Assembly: GCA_016844285.1 (NCBI GenBank)
Contig: JAENIS010000030.1
Span: forward strand, 1-15,563
Origin: Dehalococcoidales bacterium
Lineage (GTDB): Bacteria > Chloroflexota > Dehalococcoidia > Dehalococcoidales > UBA2162
Length of the DNA stretch: 15,563 nt
Direction: 5' to 3'
The notes beneath the pieces were generated by a model. It searched no databases and was not told where the DNA came from. It was given only the letters and a program-made list of their open reading frames with translations. Below are positions 6,569-12,448 of this stretch, piece by piece (positions within the stretch are counted from its first letter, which is position 1; each line of letters starts with the position of its first letter). Both the position numbers and the translations under genes were made by a program.

Positions 6569-7783
6569 CTAACGAAATAGACCCCTGAGTCTGGCCATTA
6601 AGTTCCACAGACCGGTGCCAAAGCCGCGGGATTGCCAGCGGGATGTGCTGCCGTGCCGTGCCCCCCAGAGCAGCAGGCCAACGCCGGTGGCGTGAGCCGG
6701 GTCATGAAGAGTATCAGTGATACCAGTAATACTGGTCGGCAGGCCAATCCTCACCGGCAGCCGTAGCATATCGCGCCCGAGGATATCCAGACCAGACAGA
6801 TTTGAGCTACCGCCAGTAAGCACTAATCCTGCCGGGACCAGTTCCTGGTAGCCGGAGCGGGGTAACTCCAGCAGAATCAGTCGCAGAACCTCCTCAACCC
6901 GGGCACGGAGAATATCACTCAAGTCCTGGTGGGAAATACCGTGTCCATTGATGGCAATTCTGTCGTTAGACTCGGCTTTGCCCTCGTACGCCGACGTAAC
7001 ACTACCATATTTTTTCTTCATCTCTTCGGCGACATCAAAGGGCAGTCCCAGGCCGATGGCAATATCTCTGGTGAGTTGATAACCGGCGACGGGTAGAATG
7101 GCGGTATGCCAGATACTCCCATCTTTGAAAATGGCGATATCGGTGGTACCACCGCCGATATCAGCCAGAATCGCACCGGCTTGTTTCTCCTCTTCAGTAA
7201 GTACGGCCTCGGCGCTGGCCAGTGGTTCCAGGACAAGGTCTTCGATTTCGATGCCGTTGGCTCGAATACACTTAGCTAGATTTTGTACCGAGGTTACTGC
7301 CGCCGTAATGACGTGTGTCTCCACATCCAATCTCATGCCATGCATTCCTACCGGGTTCTTTACCCCTTCCTGTCCATCCACGGCATAATGGCGTGGGATA
7401 ACATGGAGAAGTTTCCGGTCGCTGGGAAGTTTCATGTTGTGAGCCGAGGTAAGTACCCGTCTTAAATCCTCAGGACGCACCTGACGGTCATTGCGCGTAA
7501 TGGCGACGACACCGCGGTTATTCAACGAGCTGACATGCCGGCCAGTGACACCGACATAAGCCGAGTCGATGCGGTAGCCACTGGTTTGCTCCGCCTTGAT
7601 TACTGACTCGTGGATTGCTTCTTTGGCGTCATTGATATTGACCACCAAGCCTTTATGCAACCCGTTGGAGTGTACGATGCCGACACCAACGACACGAACC
7701 TCATTCTCCTCCGTCACCTCAGCGATGGCGGTACATATCTTGGTAGTACCAACATCAATCGCCGCTAGAGTTCGTTTTTTCAT
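6569..7783 (-). CDS. ftsA: Cell division protein FtsA
   Basis: FtsA is an actin-like ATPase that tethers FtsZ filaments to the membrane. The 404-residue protein carries phosphate-1 motif AAIDVGTTK (7-15), the FtsA-specific 1C domain (about 85-165, including NRGVVAITRNDRQVRPED), phosphate-2 motif DIGGGTTD (208-215) and the adenosine motif VLTGGSSNLSG (321-331). The last 16 residues (GLWNLMARLRGLFR) form an amphipathic helix suited to membrane anchoring. AAGGAGGGG precedes the ATG. It sits directly upstream of ftsZ as in most bacteria, but is preceded by rsmH with no ftsL, ftsI, mur or ftsQ gene between, so the usual wall-synthesis block is absent at this locus. Confidence 0.96.
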   Translation of the reverse strand: MKKRTLAAIDVGTTKICTAIAEVTEENEVRVVGVGIVHSNGLHKGLVVNINDAKEAIHESVIKAEQTSGYRIDSAYVGVTGRHVSSLNNRGVVAITRNDRQVRPEDLRRVLTSAHNMKLPSDRKLLHVIPRHYAVDGQEGVKNPVGMHGMRLDVETHVITAAVTSVQNLAKCIRANGIEIEDLVLEPLASAEAVLTEEEKQAGAILADIGGGTTDIAIFKDGSIWHTAILPVAGYQLTRDIAIGLGLPFDVAEEMKKKYGSVTSAYEGKAESNDRIAINGHGISHQDLSDILRARVEEVLRLILLELPRSGYQELVPAGLVLTGGSSNLSGLDILGRDMLRLPVRIGLPTSITGITDTLHDPAHATGVGLLLWGARHGSTSRWQSRGFGTGLWNLMARLRGLFR

Positions 7784-7877
7784 TTCCCCTCCTTAGTCGC
7801 CAGATTTCGCTTCCTGTTGAGAAGGCCGTCTTCACATCTCAAAGATTCCCTTTTCTCGGCTAATATCAAAATGATGG

Positions 7878-8924
7878 CTAGGCAGCCAGAAAAACCTCCC
7901 TGAGCTTCTTCAATAGCGTTGGTCTTCTCCAGCCGCCAGCTTTAATGCTGGTGGCAGAGCATAATCTCTCCACAGCCTCATCGTCCTCATCTTGACGAAT
8001 GACACGCTCCGCGGTTCTGAGCCGGGCACTACGACTGCGCGGATTGGACTGAATCTCGGCCGGGGAAGGTGTAATGACCTTCCGGTTAACCAATCGCAGG
8101 CTGGCGGTATGACCGCAAACACAGGCTGGCGTCCCCGGTGGACAGATACAATCCCTGGCTTCTTGCTGCATAAACCGTTTCACAATGCGGTCTTCGAGAG
8201 AGTGATAGCTGATAACCACCAGTCTACCCTGAAAGCCGAGCAGCTTAACCGCTTGCTGCAGAGCCGACCCCAGGTTTTCCAGCTCCCGGTTGACCGCGAT
8301 GCGCAGTGCCTGAAAGGTTCTTGTCGCCGGGTGGATTCTGCCCCGCTTGCCCCCGACCGCCCGCTCTACCGCCTGGGCTAACTGGAGGGTAGTTTTTATC
8401 GGGCGGTCAGCGACGATACGGCGGGCTATCTGGCGGCTGAAACCTTCTTCTCCGTAGTTTCTTATCAGGCGAGCCAGTGCAAGCTCTGGGTAGGTATTGA
8501 CAATATCGGCCGCAGTAAGATTTTGGCCGGGACTGAAACGCATATCTAAAGATGCGTCGTGCTGGAAGCTAAAACCACGACCGTTGCTGGTAAGTTGCAG
8601 GGAAGAAAGACCGAGGTCAAACAGAATACCGTGCACCGGGAGAAAGTCATAGCGATAGCAAACCGCCTCAAGGTTAGCAAAGTTTTCATTAACGAGAAGT
8701 AGCGAGTCGCTATGAACCTCGAAGCGGGCGCTGGCCACTTTTATCGCTTCCGGGTCGGCATCAATGCCGAGGAGTTGCCCGCCTGGCGAGCTATGCTCCA
8801 GAATCGCGGCAAAATGTCCCCCGGCGCCGATAGTGCAATCAATATACCGCCCCCCTGGCTGGACATTGAGTGCTGCCAGGGTTTCTTCGACCATCACCGG
8901 AATATGAATCGGTGCCAACATCAT
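7878..8924 (-). CDS. rsmH: 16S rRNA (cytosine-1402 N4)-methyltransferase RsmH
   Basis: RsmH (old name MraW) uses S-adenosylmethionine to methylate C1402 in the ribosomal P site. The 348-residue protein shows [10 protein letters not shown] (7-16), SAM-binding GAGGH (33-37) and GIDADP (53-58), FDLGLSS (102-108), the [15 protein letters not shown] segment (116-130), [11 protein letters not shown] (198-208) and catalytic-region ISYHSLEDR (238-246). The [12 protein letters not shown] cluster (about 259-270) is common in the family. It is longer than usual: residues after about 300 (acidic DEDDEAVER, then basic [12 protein letters not shown]) form an extra tail. The ATG at 8924 lies 8 bp after the mraZ stop, with only a weak ribosome binding site, so coupling to mraZ is likely. 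Confidence 0.95.
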   Translation of the reverse strand: MMLAPIHIPVMVEETLAALNVQPGGRYIDCTIGAGGHFAAILEHSSPGGQLLGIDADPEAIKVASARFEVHSDSLLLVNENFANLEAVCYRYDFLPVHGILFDLGLSSLQLTSNGRGFSFQHDASLDMRFSPGQNLTAADIVNTYPELALARLIRNYGEEGFSRQIARRIVADRPIKTTLQLAQAVERAVGGKRGRIHPATRTFQALRIAVNRELENLGSALQQAVKLLGFQGRLVVISYHSLEDRIVKRFMQQEARDCICPPGTPACVCGHTASLRLVNRKVITPSPAEIQSNPRSRSARLRTAERVIRQDEDDEAVERLCSATSIKAGGWRRPTLLKKLREVFLAA

Positions 8925-8932
8925 GCCACCCG

Positions 8933-9358
8933 CTAGTGCCGTTCCATGCTTTCGATAATTTGCCAGGCCTGCTCCTGGCTAGTTTTCTTCTCTGTTTCCC
9001 ATCCTTCTTTGTTCCATAGCTCAAGATAGGTATTGGCGCCGGCGATAACTACTTCGTCCCCGATGCCGGCATACTCTCTTAGTGGAACAGGTAGAGCCAC
9101 TCTTCCCTGCCCATCAATCTGGAGACTGAAGGCAGTGGCAAAGGTGGCTCGTTTTAACCTTCGCAACTTGCTTGGTGTTAACGAAGCCGAGGTCAAGGTA
9201 GCAGCCAGTTTTTTCCATTCGGCGAGCGGATAGGCAATGATGCACTTTTCTGCCCCCGGCGTCAGCACCACTCCCTCTTTCAGTTCCCGGCGAAACTTGG
9301 GCGGGACTGGAACTCTCCCCTTCTCATCAATCCGGTACTCAAACTCACCGATAAACAC
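8933..9358 (-). CDS. mraZ: Transcriptional regulator MraZ
   Basis: MraZ is a DNA-binding protein with two AbrB-like (SpoVT/AbrB) halves that controls the division cluster and forms ring-shaped oligomers. I place the start at GTG 9358-9356, giving 141 residues beginning [M][15 protein letters not shown], which matches the family start and length. A longer frame back to 9430 would begin inside the promoter. The first half holds [13 protein letters not shown] (11-23) and the second [20 protein letters not shown] (82-101). These are the two repeated DxxGR-(V)-P signatures. The C-terminus is a charged helix. A weak GAGG precedes the GTG. It is the first gene of the operon, and four direct repeats just upstream look like its own operator. 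Confidence 0.94.
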   Translation of the reverse strand: MFIGEFEYRIDEKGRVPVPPKFRRELKEGVVLTPGAEKCIIAYPLAEWKKLAATLTSASLTPSKLRRLKRATFATAFSLQIDGQGRVALPVPLREYAGIGDEVVIAGANTYLELWNKEGWETEKKTSQEQAWQIIESMERH

Positions 9359-9367
9359 GGCCTCATC

Positions 9368-9402
9368 TACCACAACAAACCATAGTTTCCCACTTCTCAC
9401 CA
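9368..9402 (-). promoter_or_regulatory. Candidate MraZ operator: four TGGNN direct repeats, 10-bp period
   Basis: On the minus strand the pentamers TGGTG (9402-9398), TGGGA (9392-9388), TGGTT (9382-9378) and TGGTA (9372-9368) are each separated by exactly 5 bp. They run from the -10 box into the leader. MraZ of E. coli is known to bind TGGG direct repeats separated by 5 bp in its own promoter, and this array has the same geometry. Confidence 0.75.
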
Positions 9403-9430
9403 TTGTGCTACATAATTGGCCGTTTGTCAA
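9402..9430 (-). promoter_or_regulatory. Promoter of the mraZ division operon
   Basis: On the minus strand, a perfect -35 TTGACA (9430-9425) and -10 CACAAT (9407-9402, four of six) are separated by 17 bp. The start would fall near 9395, leaving a leader of about 37 nt before the GTG of mraZ. The -10 is weak but the spacing is ideal. Confidence 0.65.
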
Positions 9431-9504
9431 GCCCTTTTTATTGAGATTTTGTTATTAACCTCACCCCCTTTGTCCCCCTCTCCTTATTAAGGAGAGGGGG
9501 AGGT

Positions 9505-9530
9505 AAAAAAAGAGGGGCTTCGCCCCTCTT
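9505..9530 (-). terminator. Terminator-like hairpin of repeat copy 3
   Basis: On the minus strand, AAGAGGGGC-gaa-GCCCCTCTT is followed by seven or more T. It lies upstream of the mraZ promoter and would stop minus-strand transcription entering the division operon. The structure is clear, but use as a terminator is inferred. Confidence 0.45.
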
Positions 9531-9640
9531 AGACGCCCTGCATTTAGCTCTTATTACGGGGAAGAGATTTAAGAGAGGGGCTATGCCCCCTCTCTTTTAC
9601 TTATCATGTGTCTCATAATAGTCTGTATCGTTCAATAACT

Positions 9641-9666
9641 GTCATTCTGGCGAAGGCCAGAATGAC
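9641..9666. repeat. Perfect 11-bp palindrome with GAAG loop
   Basis: GTCATTCTGGC and GCCAGAATGAC flank the 4-nt loop GAAG. It differs in sequence from the CT/GA-rich modules around it, resembles REP-type hairpins found between genes, and lies inside repeat copy 3. No T tract follows immediately, although the plus-strand sequence becomes T-rich about 4 nt later. Confidence 0.6.
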
Positions 9667-9808
9667 ATCTTCTTTTTGAATGGCATCACCCATGTCTTGA
9701 GTCCAGGCTATAATGAGATTCTTAGTAGCTTCCCCTTCCCTTACCAAGGGAAGGGGTTAAGGGGATAGAATTAAAAGCAGTTGAGAAGATGGAAAGTAAC
9801 TTCACGAA

Positions 9809-9837
9809 TTGACTTGACCTACTCGTCATGTTATCAT
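9809..9837 (+). promoter_or_regulatory. Sigma-A-type promoter of udg
   Basis: TTGACT (9809-9814) and TATCAT (9832-9837) are separated by 17 bp, each with five of six consensus matches. The start near 9844 gives a leader of about 20 nt before the ATG at 9865. It rules out the more upstream TTG start at 9781. Confidence 0.7.
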
Positions 9838-9864
9838 AGGCGAAAGGGCGGGTTGAACCCTCTG

Positions 9865-10467
9865 ATGTCAGTACTGACCGAGCTTTGTCACGATATCGCG
9901 CTTTGCCGGAAATGTGAAATAGCCAAGCACCGAACTAAAGCCGTGCCCGGCGAGGGACATGAGAACGCCGAGATAATGTTTATTGGCGAAGCCCCCGGTT
10001 GGCATGAAGACCAGCAGGGCAGGCCTTTTGTCGGTCCCGCCGGACAGTTCCTGGGGCAGCTATTGACTTCAATCAATCTGAAACGAGAACAGGTCTATAT
10101 TGCTAATGTGATTAAATGCCGTCCACCGGAAAACCGGGACCCTTTACCGATAGAAATACAGAACTGCCGGCCCTGGCTGGAGCGCCAGATTGAGATGATT
10201 CGTCCCAGAATGATTGTCACTCTCGGACGCTACTCTATGGCGATGTTTTTTCCCGGCAAGACTATCAGCAAGATTCATGGTACGGCCCAAAAACAGGATA
10301 ATGTCATCTATTATGCCATGTATCACCCGGCGGCGGCGCTTCACCAGCAGGGCTTGCGCCAGGCCATCGAGGCGGACATGCTTAAAATCCCATCACTATT
10401 AGCTGAGGTGAAGAACGTTACTGAAGTCAAGCCACCACCTCAGCAGTTGAATATGTTTGAAGTATAG
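9865..10467 (+). CDS. udg: Family 4 uracil-DNA glycosylase (iron-sulfur type)
   Basis: This enzyme removes uracil from DNA to start base-excision repair. With the ATG at 9865 the protein has 200 residues, the normal size. Four cysteines expected to hold a 4Fe-4S cluster are C14 and C17 (CRKC), C85 (VIKCRPPENRDP) and C101 (NCRPWLERQ). Motif A GEAPGWHEDQQGRPFVGPAG (41-60) and the C-terminal motif YHPAAALH (153-160) mark family 4, with E42 and H154 in the active site. The C-terminus QQLNMFEV carries a QLxMF sequence resembling the bacterial sliding-clamp binding motif. The frame is open back to a TTG at 9781, but that lies upstream of the promoter. It is followed after 90 bp by the ribonuclease J gene on the same strand. 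Confidence 0.93.
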   Translation: MSVLTELCHDIALCRKCEIAKHRTKAVPGEGHENAEIMFIGEAPGWHEDQQGRPFVGPAGQFLGQLLTSINLKREQVYIANVIKCRPPENRDPLPIEIQNCRPWLERQIEMIRPRMIVTLGRYSMAMFFPGKTISKIHGTAQKQDNVIYYAMYHPAAALHQQGLRQAIEADMLKIPSLLAEVKNVTEVKPPPQQLNMFEV

Positions 10468-10557
10468 ACGTACCGCAGCTGTTAAAATTCAGCGGCGGAA
10501 AGGAGGAGGCATTGCGGTAAAGGGGTAAAGGGACTCCCTCAGTAATGCCAAAGAGTT
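10468..10557 (+). promoter_or_regulatory. Leader between udg and rnj with a hairpin and an orphan Shine-Dalgarno
   Basis: CCGCAGCTG (10473-10481) and CAGCGGCGG (10490-10498) can pair with one mismatch. Directly after comes AAAGGAGGAGG (10499-10509), a very strong ribosome-binding sequence with no open frame at the right distance. The real rnj ATG at 10558 has only a weak AAGAG before it. The arrangement may be a folded regulatory leader, but this is a guess from sequence. Confidence 0.3.
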
Positions 10558-12216
10558 ATGCCTAAACCAAAATTGAAGATAATCCCCATCGGCGGGCTAG
10601 GTGAGATTGGTAAGAATATGATGGCGTTGGAGTATGAGGACGACATCATCGTCATCGATGCCGGGCTGATGTTCCCGGAAGAAGAGATGCTGGGCATAGA
10701 CCTGGTCATCCCCGATATTAGCTACCTCGTGGAGAAGCAGGAAAAGATAAGGGGTATCATCATTACCCACGGGCATGAAGACCATATTGGCGCCCTGCCC
10801 TACGTGCTACCCCAACTCAAGGTACCGGTCTATTCGACCAAACTCACCAAAGGGCTTATCGGTCTGAAGCTTAAGGAACGGAAAGCACTCCCCGAAACTA
10901 GCCTGAGGACATTACCACCGGGTGGGGCGGTGACGCTGGGCAAATTCAGGGTCGAGTTTTTCCCGGTTTGCCATAGCATCCCTGACGCAGTTGGTCTAAT
11001 TATCCACACACCGTTAGGCGTCATTATTCACAGCGGGGATTTTAAGCTTGACCATACGCCGGTTAGTGGTAAACCGACTGACCTGTCTCGCCTGGCCCAG
11101 CTGGGTGGGCGGGGAGTCTTGCTACTGATGTCGGACTCAACCTATGCCGAACTGCCCGGCTACACTCCTTCGGAAAGGGTGGTTGGCGAAACTTTAGACC
11201 GTGTGATGGCGGAAGCACCTGGCCGTGTCATTGTGACTACTTTTTCCTCACTGGTTTCCCGGGTGCAGCAGGTCATTGATGCCGCCGCCAAGTACCAGCG
11301 CCGCGTCTTTATCGTTGGACGCAGCATGAGTGAGACGGTTCGCATGGCACAGGAGCTGGGCTACCTTACTGTCCCTGAGGGTATACTCGCCCGACTTGAT
11401 GAGCTGCGCGGTATGCCCCATAACAAGATTGTTTTTGTCACCACCGGTAGCCAGGGGGAGCCGACTTCGGCCCTGGTTCGTATGGCCAACCGAGACCACC
11501 CCCAGGTTCACATCGTTCCCGGGGATACGGTCATTCTCTCGGCCAGCCCTATCCCGGGCAATGAAGGCGTGATCAACAGAACGGTGGATAACCTGTTCAA
11601 GCAAGGAGCGCAGGTGCTCTATGGGAAAGTGCTACCGGTTCATGTCCACGGTCATGCCAGCCAGGAAGAGCTAAAACTGCTCCTGACCATTACTAAACCC
11701 AAATTCTTCGTGCCCATCCATGGTGAATACCGCCACCTGACCATTCACGCCCGCTTGGCGGAATCAATCGGCATTCCTAAAGAAAACACCTTCGTGCTTG
11801 AAGATGGCGATATCCTCGAGATTGGTGCTGATGCCGGTAAGGTAACCGGGAAGGTACCTTCCAGCAACGTGTATGTCGATGGTCTCAGTGTTGGTGATAT
11901 TGGCAGTGTCGTTCTCCGCGACCGAAAAATGCTATCCAAGGATGGCATCGTGATGGTGAGTATCGCCATTAACGGGCAAACCGGTAAGCTGGTGGGGCGC
12001 CCGGATATCATGTCACGGGGTTTCGTTGATACCACCGAACACAAGGATATGCTCGAAGAGAGCCGTGACGTGGTTGCTCGGGTGCTTGACCACGGCGCTG
12101 CCCGCCCGGCTGATTGGGGCTTCATTCACACCAAGGTCAGGGACACCTTGCATAAGTTTTACTACGACCGCACCAGGCGCCGCCCGATGGTGCTGCCATT
12201 TATGGTAAAAGTGTAG
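10558..12216 (+). CDS. rnj: Ribonuclease J
   Basis: RNase J is a metallo-beta-lactamase/beta-CASP ribonuclease with endo- and 5'-3' exonuclease activity, central to mRNA turnover and rRNA maturation where RNase E is lacking. The 552-residue length is standard. Zinc ligands and motifs are HGHEDH (71-76), H139 in FPVCHSIPD, D161 in HSGDFKLD, and H388 in PIHGEYRHL. The beta-CASP domain (about 205-360) has TTFSSLVSRVQQV and VTTGSQGEP, and HVHGHAS (362-368) closes the active site. The C-terminal domain (about 450-552) ends in a basic HKFYYDRTRRRPMVLPFM segment. The in-frame stop TAA at 10543 leaves ATG 10558 as the only reasonable start. It sits between udg and ftsK on the same strand, and repeat copy 4 follows 15 bp after the stop. 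Confidence 0.96.
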   Translation: MPKPKLKIIPIGGLGEIGKNMMALEYEDDIIVIDAGLMFPEEEMLGIDLVIPDISYLVEKQEKIRGIIITHGHEDHIGALPYVLPQLKVPVYSTKLTKGLIGLKLKERKALPETSLRTLPPGGAVTLGKFRVEFFPVCHSIPDAVGLIIHTPLGVIIHSGDFKLDHTPVSGKPTDLSRLAQLGGRGVLLLMSDSTYAELPGYTPSERVVGETLDRVMAEAPGRVIVTTFSSLVSRVQQVIDAAAKYQRRVFIVGRSMSETVRMAQELGYLTVPEGILARLDELRGMPHNKIVFVTTGSQGEPTSALVRMANRDHPQVHIVPGDTVILSASPIPGNEGVINRTVDNLFKQGAQVLYGKVLPVHVHGHASQEELKLLLTITKPKFFVPIHGEYRHLTIHARLAESIGIPKENTFVLEDGDILEIGADAGKVTGKVPSSNVYVDGLSVGDIGSVVLRDRKMLSKDGIVMVSIAINGQTGKLVGRPDIMSRGFVDTTEHKDMLEESRDVVARVLDHGAARPADWGFIHTKVRDTLHKFYYDRTRRRPMVLPFMVKV

Positions 12217-12231
12217 AGGATAGGATTGTTC

Positions 12232-12413
12232 AACCTCACCCCCTTGTTCCCCCTCTCCTTCTTGGAAGGAGAGGGGGAGGGATATTAAAAGAGGGGCTAA
12301 CGCCCTTCTTAGACGTCCCGCTATTTTGTCTTGAGGAGAGTCCAAGAGAGGCGGAGCCTCTCTATAATCTCTTCCCCTCTCCTCTTAAGGAGAGGGGATA
12401 AAGGGGTGAGGTT
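12232..12413 (+). repeat. Composite palindromic intergenic repeat, copy 4, with clear terminal inverted repeats
   Basis: This 182-bp element lies between rnj and ftsK. The left end reads AACCTCACCCCCTTGTTCCC, and the right end on the opposite strand reads AACCTCACCCCTTTATCCCC; both continue as CTCTCCTT. The terminal inverted repeats are therefore about 28 bp. Inside are a 14-bp perfect stem (12248-12261 with 12265-12278), AAGAGGGGC/GCCCTTCTT (12289-12310, one G-T pair), AGAGAGGC-gga-GCCTCTCT (12345-12363), and TCCCCTCTCCT/AGGAGAGGGGA (12373-12398). The shape is that of a miniature transposable element or a REP-type composite. No target-site duplication is evident. It covers most of the gene-free gap of 232 bp. 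Confidence 0.82.
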
Positions 12414-12448
12414 AATGAGAATTTACGAGGATTACAGAACGAGGTAAC

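Larger units (their letters stand above)
9457..9768 (+). repeat. Composite palindromic intergenic repeat, copy 3 (longest)
   Basis: This fills the 350-bp divergent space between mraZ and udg. It starts AACCTCACCCCCTTTGTCCC at 9457. Hairpins are a 13-bp perfect stem (9473-9485 with 9489-9501), AAGAGGGGC-ttc-GCCCCTCTT (9510-9530), a further AAGAGAGGGGC/GCCCCCTCTCTT stem (9571-9596), an unrelated GTCATTCTGG palindrome (9641-9666), and CCCCTTCCC/GGGAAGGGG (9733-9756). Its right edge (GGTTAAGGGGATAG) read inverted resembles the left end of copy 1 and loosely the AACCTCA end. It may be a copy with other sequence inserted in its middle. I see no gene here. Confidence 0.72.

Noticed and set aside
7784..7877. 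Small ftsL-like gene between rsmH and ftsA
   Set aside because: No open frame in this 94-bp gap has a hydrophobic segment; the one frame tested is short and polar and overlaps ftsA.
9359..9430. Longer MraZ start, adding 24 residues
   Set aside because: The extra part overlaps the -35 and -10 boxes and the TGGNN repeats, and the family N-terminus is MFIGE.
9781..9864. Longer uracil-DNA glycosylase start at TTG
   Set aside because: It lies upstream of a good promoter at 9809-9837, and the added residues do not resemble the family. The ATG at 9865 gives the normal length.
10544..10564. Six-residue frame overlapping the rnj start (ATG CCA AAG ... TAA)
   Set aside because: It is too short to support, and the strong Shine-Dalgarno is about 35 nt upstream, too far to serve it.
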